Below are positions 1 through 6,338 of a stretch of DNA of 16,273 bases, piece by piece. A program made the translations under genes and the position numbers. The notes below the pieces were generated by a model. That model made no database searches, was not told the DNA's origin, and saw only the letters and a list, made by a program, of their open reading frames with translations. Location: NCBI RefSeq assembly GCF_938040765.1, contig NZ_CALIAA010000301.1, positions 1 through 16,273 of the forward strand, written 5' to 3'. Within the stretch, counting starts at the first letter, position 1. Each line of letters starts with the position of its first letter. Source of the DNA: an uncultured Fretibacterium sp. (GTDB taxonomy: Bacteria; Synergistota; Synergistia; Synergistales; Aminobacteriaceae).

Positions 1-42
1 CATGGATTAAATCAGCGTTTCCTTAGACGTCCTGGCGGGCCC

Positions 43-633
43 TCAGCCGTTTGGTCCGCCGCCCCTGAAGGGATTATGCCACAAAAACTGCTGGCTGGAG
101 GCGGTGGCCCCGCTGAGCGGAATCTCGACCCATCCCCAGGGGGTGACGAGCACGAAGCGCAGGACGATGCCCTGGCTGGCCAGGGCGTCCACGTGCGCGG
201 CGTAGCGCATCGTGTCCTCGAAGATGAAGGTATCGCTGATGACCCACACGCGCTTGCAGTTGCTGCGGTTGAAGAGCGCGGCATAGTCGATGGCGGTCCG
301 CACGCCGCTCTCGTAGTCGGGGGGGTTCATGCTGACAACGACCACGTCGGGGCGCCCCTCGGGACGGCGCGTGTTGGGAATGAGGTCGAAGTATTGCTCC
401 AGGCTCTCCAGACGCTCGAAGAGCCTTTCGATGTCAACCTCGCCATTGTCCTCGAACATCGCCGTGACGGGGTCCATTCCCTGATCCGCGGGGGCGTTCA
501 GGGTGTCCTGCATCCACCGCTGGATGCGGGAAAGCGCCTCCAGGATGTACTGCGGGTATTCCGTCTCGGAGATGGCCGACAGGAGATCCTTTACGGTCAA
601 TTCCTTTTTGGGGTCCTTTTTCTCGGGATTCAT
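43..633 (-). CDS. Hypothetical protein, 196 aa, unknown function
   Basis: I do not recognise this protein. The start is set by the ATG at 633-631, which has a good ribosome-binding site (GGAGGTG) just upstream; the frame stays open further upstream, but that part lies beyond the probable promoter at 676-684. The N-terminal half is charged and probably helical. The C-terminal half alternates hydrophobic strands and helices: a strand DVVVVSMNPPDY around residue 100, then a strand RVWVISDTFIFED, then VLRFVLVTPWGWVEIPL. That pattern is compatible with a small alpha/beta (Rossmann-like) fold, but no catalytic motif is evident. There is no signal peptide or membrane segment, so it is probably cytoplasmic. 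It lies 122 bp downstream of the methyltransferase-like gene on the same strand and seems to have its own promoter. It ends near the window edge with no clear terminator. The coding call is firm; the function is open. Confidence 0.8.
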   Translation of the reverse strand: MNPEKKDPKKELTVKDLLSAISETEYPQYILEALSRIQRWMQDTLNAPADQGMDPVTAMFEDNGEVDIERLFERLESLEQYFDLIPNTRRPEGRPDVVVVSMNPPDYESGVRTAIDYAALFNRSNCKRVWVISDTFIFEDTMRYAAHVDALASQGIVLRFVLVTPWGWVEIPLSGATASSQQFLWHNPFRGGGPNG

Positions 634-675
634 GCTCCACCTCCAATGGCGCGGGCTCCATTCCATGATGAGCTC

Positions 676-684
676 AGTATAGCA
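676..684 (-). promoter_or_regulatory. Extended -10 promoter for the 196-aa gene
   Basis: On the minus strand this reads TGCTATACT, a TGn plus TATACT extended -10 box (5 of 6 matches to TATAAT). It lies about 43 nt upstream of the ATG at 633, giving a predicted leader of about 35 nt. No good -35 hexamer sits at 16-18 bp; the nearest TTGAGG (706-711) is 24 bp away. An extended -10 can work without a -35. No transcription data support the call. Confidence 0.5.
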
Positions 685-755
685 CAGCCCGGGCGCGTCG
701 GCCTGCCTCAAAATACGTGTCCGCGCCCCAGTCCTCGCGTGTCATGGAAAACGGC

Positions 756-1340
756 TTACAGAAAAAACCCCTTTGCGGCGATCAGAAGGGTCCCCACGGC
801 GGTGGAAAGGAGCGTATGGCGCTCGCTGGTCCACAGAATGCCCGCGGAGAAGGGCCCCGCGATGCGTCCGGACGGCCAGGCGGAGGGCAGAAAGGCCCCT
901 GTCCTCCGTCGGTACTCGTGATATTCGTCCCCGAACCTGGAGGACAGGAAGGACTCCTCGAAGGGGATGATGAGAAGGCCGTAGACGACGACAAAGGAGA
1001 CCGCGAACAGGGCGGCGGCCCACGGCCCGGCCATCAGCCCCCATCCCAGCCCGATCAGGCCGTTGCCGAAGTAGAGGGGGTTGCGCATGAAGGCGTAGGG
1101 CCCCCAGGTGACCAGCCGCTCCGCGCCGACGGTCTCCCCCCGGTAGCGTCCGATGCAGCCGACGGCCCAGAACCGCCAGGCCTGCCCCAGGACGACGAGG
1201 GGAAGCCCCAGGAGGATGGACCTCAGGGTCGGCCGGGCCAGGAGCAGGATCATCAGGAAGAGGACCGTCCAGATCCCGCCCCTGAGCTTAAAGATTTTTT
1301 GACGAAACGCTTGCATTCGACGAACCTCGTTTGGCCTCAT
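756..1340 (-). CDS. Isoprenylcysteine carboxyl methyltransferase (ICMT)-like membrane protein
   Basis: This is a 194-residue polytopic membrane protein of the ICMT / phospholipid methyltransferase superfamily, whose members use S-adenosylmethionine to methylate a membrane-associated substrate. The family signature is visible: G80-P81-Y82, then R86-N87-P88-L89-Y90 in a WGPYAFMRNPLYFGN block. This is followed by a hydrophobic stretch (about 92-126), E128-E129, and a FGDEYHEYRRRTGAFLP block (136-152) that typically completes the SAM pocket. Further hydrophobic segments lie at about 22-62 and 176-194. Bacterial members rarely methylate prenylated protein, so the substrate cannot be named. The first 53 bp overlap the end of the flippase-like gene, which implies co-transcription and translational coupling. 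ATG 1340 has a strong GAGGAGG site; ATG 1316 (ACGAGG, 8-nt spacing) is an alternative that would shorten the protein by eight residues. Confidence 0.85.
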   Translation of the reverse strand: MRPNEVRRMQAFRQKIFKLRGGIWTVLFLMILLLARPTLRSILLGLPLVVLGQAWRFWAVGCIGRYRGETVGAERLVTWGPYAFMRNPLYFGNGLIGLGWGLMAGPWAAALFAVSFVVVYGLLIIPFEESFLSSRFGDEYHEYRRRTGAFLPSAWPSGRIAGPFSAGILWTSERHTLLSTAVGTLLIAAKGFFL

Positions 1341-2391
1341 CCCTGGCCTCCTCCTCGGGGGAGACGCCCTGGTGGAGCTCCTCGGAGACGCCCCATCCCA
1401 ACATCCGAATCACGACGACGACCCCCATGAAGATGGAGAGGTACTCCGTGAAGAAGCGCCAGATGATGGCCATGATCCCCGCCATGTTCCAGGGCATCAG
1501 GGTTCCGAAGAGCAGGGCGCCGCCGCTCTCGGCGAAGCCGCTGGCCCCCGGGGTGGGGATGAAGTAGAGCACGAACATGAAGACCGCCTGGGTCGCCAGG
1601 GTCTGGGTGTAGCTGTAGGGGAGTCCGACGGCGCTCATCAGGATGGGAAGCACGGTGAAGACCAGAAGCAGATGGAGGACGGAGAGCGCCGTGGCGAGCA
1701 GCATCCATCCCTTCCCGGAGCGGAACGCCAGGCGGAAGTTCATGATGTAGTTGTCCTCCTCCCGGTCGAGCCACTGGAAGCAGCCGATCACGCGTCGGTT
1801 GGACTTCACCAGGTTCAGCCGCTTCATCCACAGGATGGCGATCTTGCCCAGCCTCTTGAGGGAGCCCGGGTGGAGGATGGTGAAGAGGATGAAGATCCAC
1901 GTACAGCCGATGACGGCGAAGACGTAGAAGACGAGCCCCTTCAGGAAGGGACTCGCCTCCAGGATGGAGGGCTCGAGGAACAGGGCCGTGGGGACGACCA
2001 GGCTCAGGATCAGAACGGTCAGCATGGTGCGGATCAGGGTGATGGCGATGCCCTTGCCGATGGGGACCCCTTTCTTATAGAGGACGTAGACCTGGAAGGG
2101 GCCGCCCCCGCTCTGCATGGGGGTGACCGCGCTGCCGAAGTAGTTCAGCCAGGTGAGGACGATTCCCATGGAGAACGGCACCCGTTCCTGCGCCGCGCGG
2201 GAGAGCGCGCAGAAGCGCCCCGCGTCGCACATCCAGGAGAGGAAGACCACCCCCAGGGCCCCCAGCAGCAGGAGCTTGTTCGACGAGAGCAGGGAACGGA
2301 CGGTGTCGTGATCGACGCTTTTGGCTATGATGACCGCATTGGCCCCGAAGGCCAGCAGGATGAAGAGGATCAAACCTTTACGCAGAGACAA
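1288..2391 (-). CDS. Flippase-like membrane protein (lysylphosphatidylglycerol synthase TM family, UPF0104)
   Basis: This 367-residue integral membrane protein matches the LPG_synthase_TM / flippase-like domain family, the membrane part of MprF that also occurs alone. Family marks are the T90-P91-M92-Q93-S94-G95-G96-G97-P98 loop followed by VYVLYKKG, and the P279-T280-P281-G282-A283-S284-G285-FAESG loop between late helices. Hydrophobic segments lie at about 5-23, 39-56, 115-140, 152-172, 228-257, 264-279 and 303-331. A polar 30-residue C-terminal tail follows. There is no lysyl-transferase domain, so this is not a full MprF; a lipid or lipid-linked glycan transport role is only a family-based guess. 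The start is TTG at 2391-2389, supported by TGGAGGAAT nine bases upstream and by the absence of an in-frame ATG nearby. It overlaps the ICMT-like gene, suggesting the two act on the same membrane lipid pathway. Confidence 0.88.
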   Translation of the reverse strand: MSLRKGLILFILLAFGANAVIIAKSVDHDTVRSLLSSNKLLLLGALGVVFLSWMCDAGRFCALSRAAQERVPFSMGIVLTWLNYFGSAVTPMQSGGGPFQVYVLYKKGVPIGKGIAITLIRTMLTVLILSLVVPTALFLEPSILEASPFLKGLVFYVFAVIGCTWIFILFTILHPGSLKRLGKIAILWMKRLNLVKSNRRVIGCFQWLDREEDNYIMNFRLAFRSGKGWMLLATALSVLHLLLVFTVLPILMSAVGLPYSYTQTLATQAVFMFVLYFIPTPGASGFAESGGALLFGTLMPWNMAGIMAIIWRFFTEYLSIFMGVVVVIRMLGWGVSEELHQGVSPEEEARDEAKRGSSNASVSSKNL

Positions 2392-2406
2392 ATTGAAATT
2401 CCTCCA

Positions 2407-2451
2407 TCGAACGAGACAGGATCGGATGAGACAGTGTCGAATGAGACAACG
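2407..2451. repeat. Three-copy 15-bp tandem repeat upstream of flippase-like gene
   Basis: Three adjacent 15-bp units occupy 2407-2421, 2422-2436 and 2437-2451, with shared core TCGRAYGAGACA followed by three variable bases. The array ends one base before the ribosome-binding site of the TTG-initiated gene (complement of 2401-2405). It therefore lies in that gene's leader or promoter. A 15-bp period is not an integral number of helical turns. The function is unknown: transcription-factor site array, RNA element or simple slippage product. Confidence 0.75.
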
Positions 2452-2469
2452 TCAATGCAACGGAAACGA

Positions 2470-2493
2470 CATGATTCAAACGGGAGAATCATG
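2470..2493. promoter_or_regulatory. Perfect 8-bp inverted repeat, possible operator or weak hairpin
   Basis: CATGATTC (2470-2477) and GAATCATG (2486-2493) are exact reverse complements separated by 8 bases, 79-102 bp upstream of the flippase-like start and downstream of the 193-aa gene. The 16-bp centre-to-centre arm spacing suits a dimeric DNA-binding regulator. As RNA it would form a modest hairpin with no clear U-tract on the minus strand, so it is a poor intrinsic terminator. No matching -35/-10 pair was found near it. Confidence 0.45.
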
Positions 2494-2551
2494 AATCGGG
2501 ACGACGCGGAAGGGCCCGGAGGTACGGCACATGGTCTTACGTCCGCGGCCG

Positions 2552-3133
2552 CTACCGGGATTGAGGGGCGGAGAGCCTGCCCAGCATCAGCGCGAGCGCA
2601 TCGACGCTTGGAAGCAGTTCCTGACGCAGGACCAGGGCCATTTGAAGATATCGCTTCCCGTTCATCAGACCGATGAGGCGGTTCAAAATCTCCAGGAGCC
2701 CGTCACGGAACGCCTGTTCCTCCGGCTCGGCGGAGGGCCCGGCCGTCAGCGCGCTGCATCGCTCGTAGACGTCCAGCGTCCAGTCCAGCCCATCCATCGC
2801 CTCGGACAGGCGGTTCTGCGCGGCCGAGGTCTCGCCCTCCTCGAAGCGGCCGACGATCTCCTCGATGCCCTTCTTCAGCCGCGCGACGTAGTCCAGGGCC
2901 TCGGCGATCGTCTCCCGGATCAGGAGGCGGACCGGGGTGAGCGAGAAGTGCGCCGACATCCCCCCCGACAGGGCAAGAAAGGCCCGCTCGTCCATCTCCA
3001 CGCCGTCGACTCGAAGTCCCGTGAGGACGAGCCCGGAGCGGGCGGCTTCCGCCCTGACGGCCTCCAGAATCTCGAGAGGCGACGCCGTGGACGGGATCTC
3101 GCGGTGCTCCTGTCCGTCAATCGATACCTTCAT
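2552..3133 (-). CDS. Hypothetical protein, 193 aa, divergent from fliD
   Basis: I do not recognise this protein. The start is ATG 3133-3131, preceded by AGGGGGAT at 5-6 nt spacing. The frame is open 51 codons further upstream, but that extension is Cys/Pro-rich, runs through a strong hairpin and looks non-coding. Residues 1-55 read like a small strand-helix-strand module (MKVSIDGQEH, then a helix around LEILEAVRAEAARSG, then LVLTGLRVDGVEM), similar in outline to a beta-grasp domain. The remainder is almost all amphipathic helix (about 65-190) with no membrane segment or signal peptide. It shares a divergent intergenic region with fliD, which hints at a motility-linked or co-regulated role, but nothing in the sequence proves this. 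The 160-bp gap to the flippase-like gene, with its own repeats, argues against a tight operon with it. Confidence 0.8.
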   Translation of the reverse strand: MKVSIDGQEHREIPSTASPLEILEAVRAEAARSGLVLTGLRVDGVEMDERAFLALSGGMSAHFSLTPVRLLIRETIAEALDYVARLKKGIEEIVGRFEEGETSAAQNRLSEAMDGLDWTLDVYERCSALTAGPSAEPEEQAFRDGLLEILNRLIGLMNGKRYLQMALVLRQELLPSVDALALMLGRLSAPQSR

Positions 3134-3190
3134 CGTGATCCCCCTGTCCCGATTTCCGAATCGGCGCACGGAAAACCCGTTGCGCCCAAA

Positions 3191-3224
3191 GTCCTCCCCA
3201 TCCCGGGGAAGGGATGGGGAGGAC
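3191..3224. repeat. Perfect 14-bp stem-loop in the divergent fliD intergenic region
   Basis: GTCCTCCCCATCCC (3191-3204) pairs perfectly with GGGATGGGGAGGAC (3211-3224) across a 6-nt GGGGAA loop. It lies 58-91 nt upstream of the 193-aa gene start, downstream of that gene's likely -10 box, so it would sit in its mRNA leader. There is no T-run on either strand, so it is not a canonical terminator. It could be a stabilising 5' hairpin, a protein-binding site or an attenuation element. Confidence 0.6.
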
Positions 3225-3261
3225 GGGCAATGCATCATCGTCGTAAAAAGACAACATTCAT

Positions 3262-3270
3262 ATTCTAGCA
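3262..3270 (-). promoter_or_regulatory. Extended -10 promoter for the 193-aa gene
   Basis: The minus strand reads TGCTAGAAT, a TGn plus TAGAAT box with 5 of 6 consensus matches. It sits in an AT-rich island of a GC-rich region, about 129 nt upstream of the ATG at 3133. No TTGACA-like -35 is visible at 16-18 bp. The predicted leader would contain the hairpin at 3191-3224. A 7-bp direct repeat CATATCC (3269-3275 and 3284-3290, 15-bp period) overlaps this site. Confidence 0.4.
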
Positions 3271-3283
3271 TATCCGGGGCGCT

Positions 3284-3310
3284 CATATCCGCCCCGCCCT
3301 GCGCCGATAC
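3284..3310 (+). promoter_or_regulatory. Candidate sigma-28 (FliA-type) promoter for fliD
   Basis: GCCGATAC at 3303-3310 matches 7 of 8 bases of the flagellar sigma-28 -10 consensus GCCGATAA. Fifteen bases upstream is CATA (3284-3287), a weak match to the TAAA -35 core. Late flagellar genes such as fliD are commonly sigma-28 dependent. The predicted start would be near 3317, leaving a leader of about 70 nt. The -35 is poor, so this remains tentative. Confidence 0.4.
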
Positions 3311-3321
3311 TCAATGTGGGA

Positions 3322-3327
3322 TATAAT
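3322..3327 (+). promoter_or_regulatory. TATAAT -10 box upstream of fliD
   Basis: A perfect TATAAT lies 60 bp upstream of the fliD ATG. There is no TTGACA-like hexamer 16-18 bp upstream (that stretch is CCCTGCGC) and no TGn extension. It may be a secondary housekeeping promoter alongside the sigma-28-like site, or chance. Confidence 0.3.
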
Positions 3328-3387
3328 GAACGCGCATCGGCGGAGCCCGATGCGTTTTGTCCGTGCCGAAGAACAGGAGGGTTTTGT

Positions 3388-6258
3388 ATGGCGGACATGT
3401 CCGTATCGGGTATCGCGTCCGGGATCAACTGGGACGAGATGATAGCGAAGATCCTGGACAAGGCGAAGAAGCCCGCGCTCGTGATGGTGGAGAAGCGGGA
3501 TAAGCTGACCCGGAAACAGGAATATTTCGAGGAGTTCCAGATCGCGCTGCAGAAGCTGAACAGCGCGCTGTCGCCGCTCAAGCTTCCCTCGACCTACAAG
3601 GCGAAGGGATTGGAGATCGAGCGGGTCGACAAGAGCGGCTCCTATAAGGGCGTGCTGACGGCCACCGCCAATGCGGACGCGGAGGTCAACGTCCACGACC
3701 TCGAGGTCCTGAAGCTGGCCAAAAGTCAGGTCCAGCGTTCCAACGCCTTCACGGACAAGCTCTCCGGGGCCTTCACGGGCGCCCTGAGCGGTGCGTCGGA
3801 GGCCCATTTCTGGATCGGCATCGGCGGACGGAGGCTGCGCATCGAGGTCCGTTCCGACGACACGCTGGAGTCCCTGGCCAAGCGCATCAACACGGCCCTC
3901 AAGACGCAGAGGCCGCCGTTCGGCGTGACCGCGTCCGTCGTGGACAACAAGCTGATCCTGAAGAGCGACGCCACAGGCCTGGGCAAGGACACCCAGAAGG
4001 CGGCGATGACCCGCTCCGGCAATACGTACGACCTTTTGGAAAATATGCATATCGACTCCGGCTCGCTGAAGTCCGGGGACCTGGTCGTCAAGAGCAAGAA
4101 GGGCGACAGGACCTGGAAGCAGGGCGTGGACTTCGACGTCGTGGCCGGCAACCAGATTCGCTGGCGCGACTACGAGCCGCAGACGGTCCCCGCCGGGGAG
4201 ACGTACCAGGTGAAGTACAAGGCGGCAGCCGGGGATGTCTATACGACGGGCGGAGCGGCCTATGGACCAAGCGACATCGTGCGCGGCAAGGGCGATGTGG
4301 ATAAGGATGCGTTGCCCTTTACGCCTCGGGCGGTGCTGTCGACGACGAACATCTCCGTCCAGGACAGGAACGGAGTCACCTATCAGTACGGTACGGATTT
4401 CACGATCGAGGGAAAGTCCGTGAAGTGGCTGGGGATGAATCGCCCCGGCGAGGGCGTCGCCTATAAGGTCACGTATAAGCCCGTTGCAAATGAAGAGTTC
4501 ACGCTCAACGTCAAACGCGGCGCCGAGGACGTTACGGGAGCGGATTATGCGGACTTCGTCGGGGGAAAGTCCGTCATCAAACAGGGCGGCAGGACCTATG
4601 TGCAGGGCGAGGACTTCGACATCGTGAGCGACGGCGGCAGCCCGGCCAAGGCCGTGGTGCGCTGGCGGCCCGAGGCGGCCTGGGGCGCCCCCGGCCCGGG
4701 CACAAACTACGACTTGGAGCTGACGAAGGCCGACGGGACGACGCAGACCTTCAGCAACGTCGAGCGGGGCAAGAGCGATACGCTCACCATGAGCGAGTGG
4801 GGCTTCACCACAGCGGGGGGAACGATTGACCCGACGGCTGCCTACGTCTATCAGGACCCCCCGACGGCCTTTGGGGCGGGTTCCTTTGGGGCGTCCGCCA
4901 ATACTGGCGGCAAGTTCACCTTGACCTGGACTCAGCCCTCGACGCCGCCCGTCCCGCGCATGAAGGACGGCAAGCAGATCACTCCCGGGTACGGCGACGA
5001 GTACACGGTGGAGTACGCGCACGCGAAGAACACCTTCACCCTGTCGGACGACGGGACGGGGATCCTGAGCGCGCTGGGCCTGGACCTGAAGGACGAGGCG
5101 CACTACACGGCCGCCGAGGATGCGGAGATGATCCTGAACGGGGAGAAGGTGACGCGGTCCTCCAACAAGATCGGCCCGGAGTACAAGAACGAGCTGATCA
5201 AGGGGGTGACGATGGAGCTCAAGGGCGTGGGGCACGTCTCCATGGACATCTCCCACGACCTGGAGGCCTCCGTCAAGGCCATCCAGGCCTTCACCGAGGC
5301 CTACAACGACGTGATGAAGTGGATCAACGTCAAATCCTCGGAGAAGGCCGTGGACGAGACGAAGAAGGCCACCCTGCCCGCCAACGACTTCCGCATGAAG
5401 TGGGGCCTGCTCTTCGGCAATTCCCTCCTGCGCGATGCCAAGAGCAGGATGCGCCGCTCCGTCACCCAGACCTATACCCACACCTTCAAGCAGCGCAAGA
5501 GCCGGGACCCCATCTATGGGACGATGGAGCAGAACGGCCTGAAGGGCCAGAGCACGCTGCGCGTCACGGTGGGGGCCCGCACCGCCGACATCACGGTCAA
5601 CCCGGAGGACACGCTCGAGTCCATCGCGGCCAGGATCAACGACACCTCCGGGAGTGGGGAGGCCAGCGCCCTGCACTACGATCCCGACGGGCGGAAGTAC
5701 CCCACCCCCTTCGCCAAGGCCTCGGTCTCGGACGGCAAACTGGTGATCGACGCGGGCACGGACCGCCCGGTCCAGGTGTCGGGGACTCCCGCCCTCAAGG
5801 CGTTGGGCATGGACTACACCTATACGGGCCTCTATCAGATGGGGTTCAAGACCACCTCCACCGACTTCGGGAAGAGCGGCGAGCTCGAGTTCAGCTCACG
5901 GGACTTCATGAAGGCGATGACGAAAAATTCGGAGGAGGCCACGGACGTGATGCTGGCCTTCGCCAAGGACATGCAGACGTTCGCGGACGGGATGCTCCGT
6001 TCCTCCGCGGCGAGCGGCGACAGCGGCAAGGGAGCCGCCAAGGGCGCCGTGGTGCGGGAGATAGACGGCATCAAGACGGAGGTCAACTCCATCAACAAGT
6101 ATCTGAACACGTTCGAGCAGCGCCTTCAGAAGAAGAAGGAGACGCTCTTCAAACGGTTCTCCGACGCCGAGCGCAACCTGTCCAAACTGATGCAGCAGGC
6201 CAGCTGGCTCAACAGCGTTACGGCCCAGCTCCAGGGGGCGGGCAGGAACCAGCAGTAG
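3388..6258 (+). CDS. fliD: Flagellar filament capping protein FliD (HAP2), enlarged
   Basis: FliD forms the cap at the flagellar filament tip and promotes flagellin polymerisation outside the cell. ATG 3388 is chosen because AGGAGG lies 7 nt upstream. Residues 1-110 are a typical FliD N-terminal domain (SVSGIASGINWDEMIAKILD, then a helical region with VEKRDKLTRKQEYFEEFQ). Flagellin/hook IN-type motifs appear at about 140-195 (RIEVRSDDTLESLAKRIN) and 722-805 (DITVNPEDTLESIAARIN). The FliD C-terminal region starts near 600 (TMELKGVGHVSMDISHD, AFTEAYNDVMKWIN). It ends in a coiled coil at about 891-945 with the family-typical TLFKRFSDAERNLSKL and a nearby terminus. At 956 residues it is far larger than the usual 450-650; the excess is mainly at about 230-560, where a diverged repeat recurs. 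There is no N-terminal signal peptide, as expected for flagellar type III export. It stands alone between a divergent unknown gene and mazG; flagellin and fliS are not in the window. Confidence 0.95.
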   Translation: MADMSVSGIASGINWDEMIAKILDKAKKPALVMVEKRDKLTRKQEYFEEFQIALQKLNSALSPLKLPSTYKAKGLEIERVDKSGSYKGVLTATANADAEVNVHDLEVLKLAKSQVQRSNAFTDKLSGAFTGALSGASEAHFWIGIGGRRLRIEVRSDDTLESLAKRINTALKTQRPPFGVTASVVDNKLILKSDATGLGKDTQKAAMTRSGNTYDLLENMHIDSGSLKSGDLVVKSKKGDRTWKQGVDFDVVAGNQIRWRDYEPQTVPAGETYQVKYKAAAGDVYTTGGAAYGPSDIVRGKGDVDKDALPFTPRAVLSTTNISVQDRNGVTYQYGTDFTIEGKSVKWLGMNRPGEGVAYKVTYKPVANEEFTLNVKRGAEDVTGADYADFVGGKSVIKQGGRTYVQGEDFDIVSDGGSPAKAVVRWRPEAAWGAPGPGTNYDLELTKADGTTQTFSNVERGKSDTLTMSEWGFTTAGGTIDPTAAYVYQDPPTAFGAGSFGASANTGGKFTLTWTQPSTPPVPRMKDGKQITPGYGDEYTVEYAHAKNTFTLSDDGTGILSALGLDLKDEAHYTAAEDAEMILNGEKVTRSSNKIGPEYKNELIKGVTMELKGVGHVSMDISHDLEASVKAIQAFTEAYNDVMKWINVKSSEKAVDETKKATLPANDFRMKWGLLFGNSLLRDAKSRMRRSVTQTYTHTFKQRKSRDPIYGTMEQNGLKGQSTLRVTVGARTADITVNPEDTLESIAARINDTSGSGEASALHYDPDGRKYPTPFAKASVSDGKLVIDAGTDRPVQVSGTPALKALGMDYTYTGLYQMGFKTTSTDFGKSGELEFSSRDFMKAMTKNSEEATDVMLAFAKDMQTFADGMLRSSAASGDSGKGAAKGAVVREIDGIKTEVNSINKYLNTFEQRLQKKKETLFKRFSDAERNLSKLMQQASWLNSVTAQLQGAGRNQQ
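4078..4740 (+). repeat. Diverged protein repeats inside FliD (three copies plus a partial)
   Basis: Translated copies lie at residues about 231-283 (4078-4236), 322-370 (4351-4497) and 394-451 (4567-4740). They share the pattern G-x-T-[WY]-x-x-G-x-D-F-x-[IV], then [IV]-[RK]-W, then P-x-x-G-x-x-Y-x-[VL]. A partial fourth copy (residues about 509-550) keeps the W and the YGDEYTVEYA end. The copies differ strongly in DNA sequence, so this is old domain duplication, not recent slippage. The fold is likely a beta-rich surface-exposed module (inference). Confidence 0.6.
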
Positions 6259-6281
6259 GCGCGGACGCACGGCGGCGATTT

Positions 6282-6319
6282 GCGAGAGGGCGGGTTCCCG
6301 GCGGGGCCCGTCCTCTCGC
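6282..6319 (+). terminator. GC-rich stem-loop after fliD, probable terminator
   Basis: GCGAGAGGGCGGG (6282-6294) pairs with CCCGTCCTCTCGC (6307-6319) over 13 positions with one G-T wobble, around a 12-nt loop, starting 24 nt after the fliD stop. There is no clear U-tract after it (GTTCCGGG follows), so termination efficiency is uncertain. Its position between fliD and a separate promoter-bearing mazG leader supports the call. Confidence 0.5.
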
Positions 6320-6332
6320 GTTCCGGGCCCTG

Positions 6333-6338
6333 TGTTAT
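6333..6338 (+). promoter_or_regulatory. Possible promoter (TATAAT) for the mazG cluster
   Basis: A perfect TATAAT sits in an AT-rich island (about 6324-6405) between the fliD hairpin and the mazG start. No good -35 exists at 16-18 bp, since that position falls in the hairpin's 3' arm. TTGAAC at 6356-6361 is a second possible -35 without a clear -10 partner. The island is the only promoter-like DNA ahead of the long plus-strand cluster, so a promoter somewhere here is likely even if this box is not it. Confidence 0.35.

Noticed and set aside
1..42. Minus-strand ATG at 3-1 as the start of another gene
   Set aside because: Only three bases are visible and there is no convincing ribosome-binding site at the right distance.
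2401..2500. CRISPR-like array
   Set aside because: The repeats are 15 bp, imperfect and directly adjacent with no spacers, and no cas gene is present.
1372..2676. 434-codon plus-strand frame opposite the flippase-like gene
   Set aside because: The minus-strand frame shows clear transmembrane segments and family loops, while this one is Asp/Glu/Gly/His-rich shadow. Its tail does run through the tandem repeats, but that is not evidence of coding.
3191..3224. Insertion-sequence terminal inverted repeat
   Set aside because: The arms are only 6 bp apart with no transposase or target duplication, so this is a hairpin rather than element ends.
3134..3286. 51-residue N-terminal extension of the 193-aa protein
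   Set aside because: It runs through the perfect hairpin and the likely -10 box, has non-coding-like composition, and the ATG at 3133 has a good ribosome-binding site.
3283..5676. 797-codon open frame on the minus strand opposite fliD
   Set aside because: It is a shadow of the high-GC third-position bias in fliD. Its composition is Gly/Arg/Leu/His-rich and low in complexity, with no domain or ribosome-binding site.
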